Shown: piece by piece, positions 51,739 through 59,936 of the stretch | Numbering within the stretch: position 1 is the first letter of the stretch | Layout: each line of letters opens with the position of its first letter | Source of the DNA: Alloalcanivorax xiamenensis | GTDB lineage: Bacteria > Pseudomonadota > Gammaproteobacteria > Pseudomonadales > Alcanivoracaceae | Reading direction: 5' to 3' | DNA length: 64,000 bases | NCBI RefSeq assembly: GCF_009846745.1 | Contig: NZ_AQPF01000004.1 | Span: 169,941 to 233,940, forward strand | Notes under the pieces: generated by a model | Seen by the model: only the letters and a program-made list of their open reading frames with translations | Told to the model about the DNA's origin: nothing | Database searches by the model: none | Position numbers and translations under genes: made by a program

Positions 51739-52412
51739 TTCCCCAGGATCACGAAGAGCGTCGCTTACTGATTGCCGAGTATGTGCTCGGCCTGCATCGC
51801 GGCGAGCGGGCGGCGGAAATCAAACGCTGGCTGGCGGAGGACGACGAGGCCGGGCGGCTCGCCCGGCGCTGGCGTGAGCACTGGGTGGGCGCCGCGGATT
51901 TACTGCCGCCGGCGCGGCCGCCGGCGCGACTGTGGCGGCGGGTGGCTTGGGAAACCGGACTGGCGCGCCCCTGGTGGCGCAGCGGCTGGGCCAGTGTGGC
52001 GGTATGGCGCACGGTGAGCGCGGCTCTGCTGGTGGCGGTGGTGCTGCTGGTCGGGCCGCTGCGCCAACCGGCGCCAGTCTACACCGCGGTGCTGCAGGCT
52101 CCCGGCGAGTCGGCCCGCCCGGGCTGGCGCATCACCGTCTCCGACGCTGGTGATCTGCGGCTCACGCCGCTGGTGAAAGGGCAGTACGCGGCGGACCGCA
52201 GCGTGCAGTTCTGGACCCTGTCGGAAGCGGACAAGGGGCCGCGCTCACTGGGCCTGGTGGAGCCGGGCAGGAGTCTGGTGATTCCGGCCAGCCGGGTGGG
52301 CGGTGTGGAAAGTGGCCAGCTGTTCGAGCTGACCCTGGAACCAGAGGGAGGATCGCCCGAGGACCGGCCCACCGGGCCGGTGCTGTTTATTGGCCGTGCG
52401 GTGGCGTTGTAG
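51735..52412 (+). CDS. Membrane anti-sigma factor (RskA-type)
   Basis: This 225-residue protein has an N-terminal cytoplasmic zinc-less anti-sigma helix region (ERRLLIAEYVLGLHRGERAAEIKRWLAED), one membrane helix (about 92-113, VSAALLVAVVLLVGPL), and a periplasmic RskA-C-like domain (WRITVSDAGDLRLTP, FWTLSEADKGPRSLGLV). ATG at 51735 overlaps the sigma stop (ATGA), giving coupled 1:1 production. It would hold the sigma factor until an envelope signal triggers release. Confidence 0.9.
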   Translation: MIPQDHEERRLLIAEYVLGLHRGERAAEIKRWLAEDDEAGRLARRWREHWVGAADLLPPARPPARLWRRVAWETGLARPWWRSGWASVAVWRTVSAALLVAVVLLVGPLRQPAPVYTAVLQAPGESARPGWRITVSDAGDLRLTPLVKGQYAADRSVQFWTLSEADKGPRSLGLVEPGRSLVIPASRVGGVESGQLFELTLEPEGGSPEDRPTGPVLFIGRAVAL

Positions 52413-52421
52413 GTTGGAACA

Positions 52422-53261
52422 TCAGCCGCCCCGCCAACGGCGAACCAGACGGGATTGGATGGACTGAATGCCGAACAACAGCACCAGGGAGGCGATCAGA
52501 ATGATCGAAGCCAGGGCGCTGGCGGAGGCAAAATCGTATTCTTCCAGGCGGATATTTACCAGCAAGGAGACGATCTCGGTTTCGTAAGGCAGATTGCCGG
52601 CAATGAAAATCACCGCGCCGTATTCACCCAGACTGCGGGTGAAGGCGAGGCCGGTGCCGGTGAGCAAAGCCGGAGTCAATTGTGCCAGGATCACCTTGAA
52701 GAAACTGGCGGTGGGCGAGGCGCCCAGGGTGGCGGCGGCTTCCTCCACGTCGGGGGTCAGGTCCTCCAGTACCGGCTGCACGGTACGGACCACGAACGGC
52801 AGGCTGGTGAAGCTCATGGCGATCATGATACCGACCCAGGAGTAAGACACCTTCACGCCGGCGATCGAGAACCACTGTCCCAGCCAGCCATTGTCGGCGA
52901 ACAGCGCCGCCAGGGTCAGGCCGGCCACCGCGGTGGGCAACGCGAATGGCAGATCCACCAGCGCGTCCATCAGCCGCCGGCCGGGAAAACGATAGCGGGT
53001 GATCACCCAGGCCAGCAGCAGGCCGACGATGGCGTTGATGACGCTGGCGCCGGCGGCGGAAAGTACCGTGACCTTGAAGCTGGCGAGACTGCGCGGATGG
53101 CTGATCACCCCCCAGTAGTTGTCCCAGCCCATGCCGGCCACATGCATGGCCAGCCCGGACAGGGGCAGCAGGATCACCAGGCAGATAAACAGCACGCTCA
53201 GCGAAAAGCTGAGCGTGAAGCCTGGCAGAACCGAGTGGCGGGTGCGCAGCAGAGCGATCAA
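52422..53261 (-). CDS. cysT: Sulfate/thiosulfate ABC transporter permease CysT
   Basis: This 279-residue permease opens LPGFTLSFSLSVLFICLVILLPLS, closely matching CysT/CysU, and contains RYRFPGRRLMDALVDLPFALPTAVAGLTLAALF and the EAA loop DVEEAAATLGASPTASFFKVIL. The start is TTG at 53261, directly after the sbp stop, with GGAG inside the last codons of sbp about 10 nt upstream; no later start keeps the conserved N-terminus. It is convergent with the anti-sigma gene, 9 bp away. Confidence 0.93.
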   Translation of the reverse strand: MIALLRTRHSVLPGFTLSFSLSVLFICLVILLPLSGLAMHVAGMGWDNYWGVISHPRSLASFKVTVLSAAGASVINAIVGLLLAWVITRYRFPGRRLMDALVDLPFALPTAVAGLTLAALFADNGWLGQWFSIAGVKVSYSWVGIMIAMSFTSLPFVVRTVQPVLEDLTPDVEEAAATLGASPTASFFKVILAQLTPALLTGTGLAFTRSLGEYGAVIFIAGNLPYETEIVSLLVNIRLEEYDFASASALASIILIASLVLLFGIQSIQSRLVRRWRGG

Positions 53262-54263
53262 TTAACGCAGGCTCCGTGCCTTGGCTTGCAGCTTGTCGAG
53301 CATGCCGCCGGAGGCGAAGTGCTGGTCGGTCACGTTTTCCCAGGAACCGAAGTAGTCTTCCACCTTGAGCAGCTTCACCGGCGGGAAACGGTCGGCGCTT
53401 TCCGCCACCACTTTTTCGTTGTGCACGCGGTAGTTGAAGGACGCCAGCAGCCGTTGGATCTCTTCGCTGTAGAGGAAGTCCAGGTAGGCGGTAGCCACTT
53501 TGCGGGTGCCTTTGTCGTCCACCACCTTGTCCACCACGGTGACCGGGAATTCCGCCAGGATCGAGGTCTTCGGTACCACCACTTCATAGTCGCCGGTGCC
53601 GTATTCCTTGCGGATGTTGTTCACCTCCGACTCGAAGCTGATCAACACATCGCCGATTTCACGTTCGGCGAAGGTGACGGTGGCGGCGCGCCCACCGGAG
53701 TCGAATACCGATACGTTGGACAGGAAATGAGCCATGTAATCCTTGACCTTGTCCTCGTCGCCGTCAAAACGCTCCACCGCGCTCATCCAGGCGGCCAGAT
53801 AGGTGTAGCGGCCATTGCCGGAGGTTTTCGGGTTGGGGAACACCACATCGACGTCGTCCCGGGCCAGATCGGCCCAGCCCTGAATGTTCTTCGGGTTGCC
53901 CTTGCGCACCAGAAAGGCGGTGGTGGAATAGTAGGGGCTGGAGTTGTTCGGCAGGCGCTGGTTCCAGTCCGCCGGAATCAGATTACCCAGGTCGTGCAGG
54001 ACATTGACGTCGGTGACCTGGTTGAAGGTCACCACATCGGCCTTCAGGCCCTGCAAAATGGCGCGGGCCTGCTTGGAAGAGCCGGCATGGGATTGCTTGA
54101 TGGTGACGTCCTCGCCGGTTTCCGCTTTCCAGTGTTCCTGGAATTTCGGATTGATGGCGGCGAACAGCTCCCGGGCAATGTCATAGGAACTGTTCAACAG
54201 GGTTTGTTGCGCGGTCCCCAGCGAGGCCAGGGACAGCAGGACGGCGGTCAACAAGACGCGCAT
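53262..54263 (-). CDS. sbp: Sulfate ABC transporter periplasmic binding protein
   Basis: This 333-residue protein has a signal peptide (about 1-18) and the Sbp/CysP features LLNSSYDIARELFAAINPKF, KQSHAGSSKQARAILQGLKADVVTFNQVTDV and NPKTSGNGRYTYLAAW. These loops bind sulfate through backbone amides and Ser. Sbp (sulfate) and CysP (thiosulfate) cannot be separated by eye; similarity of SSYDIARE favours Sbp. AAGGAG lies seven bases before the ATG. Confidence 0.94.
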   Translation of the reverse strand: MRVLLTAVLLSLASLGTAQQTLLNSSYDIARELFAAINPKFQEHWKAETGEDVTIKQSHAGSSKQARAILQGLKADVVTFNQVTDVNVLHDLGNLIPADWNQRLPNNSSPYYSTTAFLVRKGNPKNIQGWADLARDDVDVVFPNPKTSGNGRYTYLAAWMSAVERFDGDEDKVKDYMAHFLSNVSVFDSGGRAATVTFAEREIGDVLISFESEVNNIRKEYGTGDYEVVVPKTSILAEFPVTVVDKVVDDKGTRKVATAYLDFLYSEEIQRLLASFNYRVHNEKVVAESADRFPPVKLLKVEDYFGSWENVTDQHFASGGMLDKLQAKARSLR

Positions 54264-54304
54264 CTCGGGCTCCTTGAATGGTGAGTCATAAAGGGCTCAT
54301 TTTA

Positions 54305-54339
54305 TATAACCAACCTTAAGGTTAAAGGGGTTGGTTATA
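54305..54339. promoter_or_regulatory. Nested palindromes upstream of sbp
   Basis: TATAACCAACC (54305-54315) and GGTTGGTTATA (54329-54339) are perfect 11-bp arms. An overlapping perfect palindrome AACCTTAAGGTT occupies 54312-54323. The two structures exclude each other. Located about 45-75 bp upstream of the sbp ATG in an AT-rich patch, it is probably an operator (for instance for a sulfate-responsive regulator) or a leader switch; the identity is unknown. Confidence 0.55.
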
Positions 54340-54367
54340 CCAAATTGCCATTCGTATATGCGTTTAG

Positions 54368-54476
54368 GGAGCCTTTGAAAAACGTCATGCCGGACTCGAT
54401 CCGGCATCTCCCCCTACGAAGTCATGCCCCCTGTGGAGAGAGATCCCGGATGTATCCGGTGATCTCCATCGCCGGG
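54368..54476. repeat. Palindromic repeat family 2, copy 3 (degenerate)
   Basis: CCTTTGAAAAACGTCATGCCGGACTCGATCCGGCATCTCC gives the first palindrome intact. The second (AGATCCCGGATGTATCCGGTGATCT) has decayed. It lies between sbp and the miaB stop codon, whose last bases it touches. Confidence 0.75.
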
Positions 54477-54478
54477 GA

Positions 54479-55816
54479 TCAGCCCACCCGTTGGTAATCC
54501 GTGCCACGCAGGGAGTTGGGCAGCGCTTCCTGAATGGTCAGATCGACGAACTGACCGATCAGGTCCAGTTCGTCGGTCTGGAAGTTCACCACCCGGTTGT
54601 TTTCCGTGCGGCCCTTGAGCTGGCCGGGGTCCTTCTTGGAGAAGCCGTCCACCAGAATGCGCTGGGTGCTGCCCACCATTTTGCGGGAGATGTCCTGGGT
54701 ATTCTGGGCGATGCGCTGTTGCAGGATGCGCAGGCGTTCCTTTTTTACCGCCATCGGCACGTCATCAGGCAGATCCGCCGCGGGTGTGCCGGGGCGGGCG
54801 CTGTAGATGAAGCTGAAGGAATTGTCGAAGCCGATGTCCGCGATCAGGTTCATGGTGGCTTCAAAGTCCGCGTCGGTTTCTCCGGGGAAGCCGATAATGA
54901 AGTCCGAGCTGTAGGAGATATCCGGGCGGATACGCCGTAATTTGCGCAGCTTGGACTTGTATTCCAACACCGTATGGTTGCGTTTCATCAACGCCAGCAC
55001 CCGGTCGGATCCGGACTGCACCGGCAAATGCAGATGGCTGACCAGCTCCGGTACTTCCTCATACACCTGGATCAGGGCGTCCGAGAACTCCACCGGATGG
55101 CTGGTGGTGTAGCGGATACGGTCGATGCCGTCGATATCCCGGATCAGCAACAGCAGGTCGGCGAAGTCCAGGATTTCGCCATTGGCGCCCTGGCCCCGGT
55201 AGGCGTTGACGTTCTGGCCCAGCAGGTTGACCTCGCGCACGCCCAGATCCGCCAGATGACGGATCTCATCCAGCACCGGGCGCACCGGCCGGCTGACCTC
55301 CTCGCCACGGGTATAGGGCACCACGCAGAAGGAGCAGTATTTGGAGCAGCCTTCCATGATCGAGACGAACGCCGAGGGGCCGTCCACGCTGGGTTCGGGC
55401 AGGCGGTCGAACTTTTCGATCTCCGGGAAGGTCACATCGATGGCCAGTTCCCGCGTGGTGGCCGCCTGCTGGATCAACCCGGGCAGCCGGTGCAGGGTCT
55501 GTGGGCCGAAGACCACATCCACATAGGGCGCGCGATCGCGGATCGCCTCGCCTTCCTGACTGGCCACGCAGCCGCCGACGCCGATGATCAGGTCCGGCTT
55601 GTGCTCCTTGAGCTGCTTCCAGCGACCCAGTTGGTGGAATACCTTCTCCTGGGCCTTCTCGCGGATCGAGCAGGTATTGAGCAGCAGCACATCCGCTTCG
55701 TCCGCATTGTCGGTGGGCTCCAGGCCATGACTGGATTCCAGCAAATCCGCCATGCGCGCCGAGTCGTACTCGTTCATCTGGCAGCCGTGGGTCTGAATAA
55801 ACAGCTTGCGTGCCAT
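54479..55816 (-). CDS. miaB: tRNA-2-methylthio-N6-dimethylallyladenosine synthase MiaB
   Basis: MiaB is a radical-SAM methylthiotransferase acting on A37 of tRNAs reading UNN codons. The 445-residue enzyme has the N-terminal UPF0004 cluster Cys (THGCQMNEYDS, NTCSIREKA, GVGGCVASQEG), radical-SAM CSKYCSFCVVPYTRGEEVSRP, and the C-terminal TRAM domain (RILVDGFSKKDPGQLKGRTENNRVVNF). It is normally followed by ybeZ; here sulfate and ECF genes intervene. Confidence 0.97.
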   Translation of the reverse strand: MARKLFIQTHGCQMNEYDSARMADLLESSHGLEPTDNADEADVLLLNTCSIREKAQEKVFHQLGRWKQLKEHKPDLIIGVGGCVASQEGEAIRDRAPYVDVVFGPQTLHRLPGLIQQAATTRELAIDVTFPEIEKFDRLPEPSVDGPSAFVSIMEGCSKYCSFCVVPYTRGEEVSRPVRPVLDEIRHLADLGVREVNLLGQNVNAYRGQGANGEILDFADLLLLIRDIDGIDRIRYTTSHPVEFSDALIQVYEEVPELVSHLHLPVQSGSDRVLALMKRNHTVLEYKSKLRKLRRIRPDISYSSDFIIGFPGETDADFEATMNLIADIGFDNSFSFIYSARPGTPAADLPDDVPMAVKKERLRILQQRIAQNTQDISRKMVGSTQRILVDGFSKKDPGQLKGRTENNRVVNFQTDELDLIGQFVDLTIQEALPNSLRGTDYQRVG

Positions 55817-56156
55817 GGGTCGCTCAACCGTGGTTGTGGATCAATGCCGATGCGTCATTTTGCCGCATCGGGGTGTGCCGGGCGCCGTGATGGGCTACAA
55901 CGGGCCGCCACCGGCACTCCGGGAAAATGGGCGCGAATTATACCGCCGCCCTGATCAAACTGCGAACCGTGGCGGTGGCAAAATGTCGGCCGGGCCCGTG
56001 GCCACGGCGCGGCCGTGGGGGTATGGTCGCTGGGCGTCATCGAAAAGCCGCCGGCGAATCGGGTCAGCAAGGTGCGTGCGGGACCGGGGGTGAGCCATGA
56101 AACCGGGTAAACCGGGGCGGCCGACGCTGACATCCTCTTCTTAATGGCTGGCAGGT
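55817..56156. other. 340-bp divergent region between miaB and the SCO gene
   Basis: It must hold promoters in both directions. A perfect TATAAT on the minus strand (55942-55937) lies 121 bp upstream of miaB, but the -35 region is poor. Nothing comparable is clear for the plus strand. I see no gene, RNA or repeat; the open frames here look like chance in GC-rich DNA. Confidence 0.4.
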
Positions 56157-56750
56157 ATGAACAATAAAGACCGTTTCACCAGAACATTCTTTCTCCCCAT
56201 GCTGATCGCCGGAGCGGCTCTGTTGCTGGCGGCCTGTTCCGAGCCGGCCAGGGAATTACCGGTCAACACCCGTCTGGGCGGCGATTTCACCTTGACCGAC
56301 TACAATGGGGAGCGGTTCAGTTTGTCATCCCTGAACGGCGAGGTGGTGATTCTGTTCTTCGGCTATACCCACTGCCCGGATATCTGTCCGGCGGTGCTGG
56401 CGCGGGTGTCCCAGGTGTACCGGAATCTGAAAGAGCAAGGGGAAGCGGACCAGGTGCGGCCGGTGTTCGTGACCTTTGATCCGGAGCGGGACACCGCGCA
56501 ACACCTGCGTGAGTACCTGCCCTGGTTCAAGGCGGACATCCTGGGACTGACCGGAGAACTGTCGGCGATCGAGAAAGTAGCGGAACAGTACGGCGTGGTG
56601 TTCATCAAAGAGGATGGCGGCAACGGGGAAGCGGATTTCACCCACAGTGACTATATCTATCTGCTGGATCAGCAGGGCCGGGTGCGCAAGGTGTATCCGG
56701 CGGACTTCAATATCGACGAGGTGGTAGCCGATGTTAAAACGCTTCTTTAG
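56157..56750 (+). CDS. SCO1/SenC family copper metallochaperone
   Basis: SCO proteins deliver copper to the CuA site of cytochrome c oxidase. The 197-residue lipoprotein (lipobox LLAAC, Cys27) has a thioredoxin fold with the copper-binding CPDIC (Cys73, Cys77) and the distant His in ADFTHSDYIYLLD. It overlaps the following PCuAC gene by 20 bp, pairing two copper-delivery proteins. Confidence 0.95.
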   Translation: MNNKDRFTRTFFLPMLIAGAALLLAACSEPARELPVNTRLGGDFTLTDYNGERFSLSSLNGEVVILFFGYTHCPDICPAVLARVSQVYRNLKEQGEADQVRPVFVTFDPERDTAQHLREYLPWFKADILGLTGELSAIEKVAEQYGVVFIKEDGGNGEADFTHSDYIYLLDQQGRVRKVYPADFNIDEVVADVKTLL

Positions 56751-57171
56751 TGCCATGAGCGGCGTCGCGCTGTTGGTGACCGTCAGCGCCGGCGCCTTCG
56801 CGGAGGCACGTATCGAACAGGCCTGGTTGCGCGCGGTGCCGCCGGTATCGCCGTCCATGGCCGGTTATTTCGTGTTGGTGAACGATACCGATCAGCCGCT
56901 GGTACTGACCGGCGCCAACGCCGACTTCGCCGGCATGACGATGCTGCACGATACCGGCACCGATGGTGAGGGGCGGCGCAGCATGTCCCATTTGAAGGAC
57001 GTCACGATCCCGGCCGGAGAAAGCCTGGCCTTTGCCCCCGGCGGCCGTCACCTGATGCTGATGAAAATGAAATCGGTGCCGGAGGCGGGGGAGACCCCCA
57101 AGGTGTGTCTGGCCTTCCAGAACCATGCTGACCTGTGTGGTGCCTTCCAGGTGCGCCACAACGAGCCCTGA
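56731..57171 (+). CDS. PCuAC-type periplasmic copper chaperone
   Basis: This 146-residue protein has a signal peptide (about 1-24) and the DUF461 core. Its copper-binding residues are Met and His in FAGMTMLHDTGTD and in PGGRHLMLMKMK (HxM). It hands copper to SCO or directly to the oxidase. Its start lies within the last codons of the SCO gene; the first ATG gives a good signal peptide. Confidence 0.93.
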   Translation: MLKRFFSAMSGVALLVTVSAGAFAEARIEQAWLRAVPPVSPSMAGYFVLVNDTDQPLVLTGANADFAGMTMLHDTGTDGEGRRSMSHLKDVTIPAGESLAFAPGGRHLMLMKMKSVPEAGETPKVCLAFQNHADLCGAFQVRHNEP

Positions 57172-57172
57172 C

Positions 57173-58141
57173 ATGAGCGGTCGATACTGGCGTGCCTGGT
57201 TGCTGGCCGCCGCCGTGCTGGTCACCGGACCGGTAGCCGCGGACTGCCGGGATCTGGCGCCGGCGCGCCCGTTGCCGGCGGCGAAGGATGGCCAGATCAG
57301 TCTGGCCACGTTCAATCTCTGGCGCCTGCGCGATGCCAGGAAGGACAGCTCGCTGGACCGTCCTTTGTCGAAGGCCGTGTACCAGGCCCGCCTCGAGGCC
57401 GTGGCCCGTTACATCACCCGGGACCTGCGAGCGCCGACTTTGCTGGCGGTGCAGGAAGTGGAAAGCGCCAGGGTGCTGAGGGCACTGAGCAAGGCCATTG
57501 CCACGGCGGGCGGGCCGGACTACAAGGTGGTACTGCTGGAAGGGCACGACCCGGCGGGCATGGATGTGGGCCTGTTGTACCGGGCGCCGGTCACGTTGGG
57601 GCGCCACCAGGCCTTGTTCGCCGACGATCGTTTTCAGCGGCAGCCGTTATTCACCCGGCCTCCCTTGAAGGTCGAAGTGCGCGCCCCGGTGGCCTTTGAT
57701 CTGGTGGTGGTGCATCTGCGCAGTGCCCGGGACCTGAATCAGAAGGACTGGGTGGCGCCGAAGCGCCGGCGCCAGGCCGCCGCCATCGCCGGCTGGGCGG
57801 CGGACCAGACCCGGCCCGTGGTGGTGGCGGGGGACTTCAACAGCGCGCCGGACAGCGGCCGTTTCAGCGAGCCGCTGGAGCAATTCGAGAACGGGAACCT
57901 GATCAGTGCCTGGTCACGACTGCCCGGGAAGGAACGTTATTCCTTCCGGCATCAGTGCCGGCCGCAGGCGCTGGACCACATCTTTTTCTCCCCGTCGCTA
58001 AAGCAGCATGTCCAGAAAGTGGCGGTCAGCCGCGGCAATGCCGGGCGCTACGATGTGCTCTACGATCACGACGGTACCCGGGTGGTGTCCGATCACGATG
58101 TATTGGGGGTGTATCTGAAAGCGGAAGCGGTGGCGGATTAG
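57173..58141 (+). CDS. Secreted endonuclease/exonuclease/phosphatase family protein
   Basis: This 322-residue protein has a signal peptide (about 1-23) and an EEP (DNase I-like) domain: LATFNLW, LLAVQEVESARVL (Glu), VVVAGDFNSAPDSG (Asp/Asn) and VVSDHDVLGVYL (Asp-His). It probably cleaves nucleic acids or phosphoesters in the periplasm or outside. ATG at 57173 is one base past the PCuAC stop, so it is in the same transcript. A link to copper is not apparent. Confidence 0.85.
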   Translation: MSGRYWRAWLLAAAVLVTGPVAADCRDLAPARPLPAAKDGQISLATFNLWRLRDARKDSSLDRPLSKAVYQARLEAVARYITRDLRAPTLLAVQEVESARVLRALSKAIATAGGPDYKVVLLEGHDPAGMDVGLLYRAPVTLGRHQALFADDRFQRQPLFTRPPLKVEVRAPVAFDLVVVHLRSARDLNQKDWVAPKRRRQAAAIAGWAADQTRPVVVAGDFNSAPDSGRFSEPLEQFENGNLISAWSRLPGKERYSFRHQCRPQALDHIFFSPSLKQHVQKVAVSRGNAGRYDVLYDHDGTRVVSDHDVLGVYLKAEAVAD

Positions 58142-58158
58142 CGGAAGAAAATGAAAAG

Positions 58159-58211
58159 CACCGTGGGGCCTGCTTGCGTTGTTTGCGAGGACCAGGGAAG
58201 GCCCCACGGTG
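58159..58211 (-). terminator. Long hairpin between the EEP gene and the outer-membrane protein gene
   Basis: CACCGTGGGGCCT (58159-58171) and AGGCCCCACGGTG (58199-58211) form a perfect 13-bp stem. On the minus strand it is followed by CTTTTCATTTTCTT, so it should terminate the outer-membrane protein transcript; on the plus strand it may also stop the EEP transcript, though no T-run follows there. Confidence 0.75.
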
Positions 58212-58256
58212 TAAAAAGGCGGGGCGATTGCTCGCCCCTGAACCAGCGCGGTTCTG

Positions 58257-58970
58257 TTAGATCTCGAAGGCGTAGGAGACGACGAACAGCAGATCGTCGT
58301 CCACGTCGTCCTTGTCGCCAACACACTCCCCATTCATGAACAGAGCGTCATCGTTGTTGTTGATGGCGCAGTCGTCAGCGGAGATCACTTTGGATACGGT
58401 GAAGCTCAGGTTGTCGGTGAGCGCGTAGCTCAAATCCAAGTGAGTGTAGTTGGTGTCGTCGGCGTCGTTGTCCCAGGTACCGACCAGAATGCCGTATTTA
58501 TCGTAGCTGTAACCCAGGGTGTAGTAGCGGTCCTTATTATCGGTGGCGTCGCTACCGTGACCGTAGTCACCCACGCCGAAGTAACCGGTGAACGTGACCC
58601 CGGCGTAGCCGAGGCTGGCAACGATTTCGGCCAGATCGGAGTCGGTGTCGTTCGGGTAGTTGTAGTCGATGTAGGACAGATCATAGGTGAGGTCGCCAAA
58701 GGCGCCGCCGTAACCGACATACAGATCGTATTCGGTGGAATCGGTTTCGGAGCTGCCCCAGACACCGGCATAGAGGCCGGAAGAATGGCTGTAGTCCAGG
58801 CTACCGAAAACTTGTGCCGCGCCATTGGAAATATCCTGACCACGCCAGAAGTACATGTTGGAAATACCCAGGCTACCGCTGATCTCCGCCGCGGCCATGC
58901 CCGGCATGATCATGCCGGCGGCAACCGCCGCTGCCAGTACGGTTTTTTTCATCCCGAATGCGTGTTTCAT
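58257..58970 (-). CDS. TorF/TIGR02001 family outer-membrane protein
   Basis: This 237-residue protein has a signal peptide ending MAAAEI and the family start SGSLGISNMYFWRGQDISNGAAQVFGSLDYSHSSGLYAGVWGSS. Regular beta strands follow, with a terminal VVSYAFEI. It is acidic with many Asp/Asn loops. Family members are small barrels of unknown transport role. ATG at 58970 has GAGGG six bases upstream; 21 extra codons upstream do not fit a signal peptide. Confidence 0.85.
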   Translation of the reverse strand: MKHAFGMKKTVLAAAVAAGMIMPGMAAAEISGSLGISNMYFWRGQDISNGAAQVFGSLDYSHSSGLYAGVWGSSETDSTEYDLYVGYGGAFGDLTYDLSYIDYNYPNDTDSDLAEIVASLGYAGVTFTGYFGVGDYGHGSDATDNKDRYYTLGYSYDKYGILVGTWDNDADDTNYTHLDLSYALTDNLSFTVSKVISADDCAINNNDDALFMNGECVGDKDDVDDDLLFVVSYAFEI

Positions 58971-59198
58971 GTGCAACCCTCTTTGCAAATGGCAAATGTT
59001 TCTAATGTGTCCTGTTGCGCGCTCCTGGCGCACCGGCCTGGGAGGCTTGTCACTTTACAAAGCAGGGTCCGTGCCAAAATATAAAAAGCCAGGAAAAACA
59101 GGGGATTGGGAAGGTGTGTTGGAGAGGGAAAGGTAAAATCGGGAGAGGATGGGGAGAGCGGGTGCGCCGTTATGGTGCGGCGCACCGAAGTGGGGCGC

Positions 59199-59669
59199 TT
59201 ATTTTGGGCATTTCCAGTCGACAGGGACCGCGTCCGCTTGCAGACCGTCCTCTCCACTCACCTCCAGGCCGCATTGATTATTGTCGTTGGTGAAGCGAGC
59301 GCTGTAGCTGGCTCCGGCCTGGGCATTGAACTGCACGGCGACGCGGCAGAGGTCGCGATTGCCCGCCGAGCCTTTCTGATAAATCACACCGATGCGTGCC
59401 TGTTCGCTCGCTCGCACGGTGGTGGTGACTTCCGGCGCTTTCTTCATGGTTTTCAGCAGCTCGTCGAAGGCCTTGGTCTCGAAGGGAACCTGCTGCAAGG
59501 AGGTTGGCGTGGACTGAAAGCCCTTGCCCGGTACGCATACGACTGGTTGGGCGGCGATGTTGTCGCTGGAGAAAGTGACGGTGGCGATGTCCTCGTCGGT
59601 GGGTGCCGTGTAGCTGAGCATCTGGCAACCGGTGAGCAGCAGGACAGGGAGGGGAAGCAGGTATTTCAT
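59199..59669 (-). CDS. Lipoprotein of unknown function
   Basis: This 156-residue lipoprotein has lipobox LLLTGC (Cys15). The mature part is mostly beta (ATVTFSSDNIAAQPVVCVPG, LCRVAVQFNAQAGASYSARF, ending DWKCPK) and has four further Cys that may form two disulfides. I do not recognise a family. It sits alone between an outer-membrane protein gene and a repeat-rich gap. Confidence 0.75.
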   Translation of the reverse strand: MKYLLPLPVLLLTGCQMLSYTAPTDEDIATVTFSSDNIAAQPVVCVPGKGFQSTPTSLQQVPFETKAFDELLKTMKKAPEVTTTVRASEQARIGVIYQKGSAGNRDLCRVAVQFNAQAGASYSARFTNDNNQCGLEVSGEDGLQADAVPVDWKCPK

Positions 59670-59774
59670 GGTGGGTCCTCATGACAAATAGGGCGAAGCC
59701 GTCAGGTAAATATAAATCGTGTCCAAAATGATGCAAAACCAGGGCCACTTTGGCGCACGCTGGAAAGATGAGGC

Positions 59775-59807
59775 GCTGGCACGCCGGCATGCCGGCACGC
59801 AACACGC
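59775..59807. repeat. GTGCC-type repeat, left member of an inverted pair
   Basis: GCTGGCACGCCGGCATGCCGGCACGCAACACGC matches the reverse complement of 59937-59969 with few mismatches. The pair brackets 129 bp in the 320-bp gap between the unknown lipoprotein and the M14 peptidase. The bracketed part has no convincing gene. Confidence 0.7.
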
Positions 59808-59936
59808 ATACACGCTGGCACGCCATGCTTGCCGGCTCCGTAGCGAGACGGGGAGGGCGGATTGCTTGGGAAGGCAGTCATCGCGGGTACGCAAACACGC
59901 TTGCTATTGTTTGCCAGCGATCAGGCTTCGGGTTTA

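Noticed and set aside
52455..54284. A 609-codon plus-strand frame opposite cysT and sbp
   Set aside because: It is a mirror frame of two conserved genes; its composition is that of antisense GC-rich sequence.
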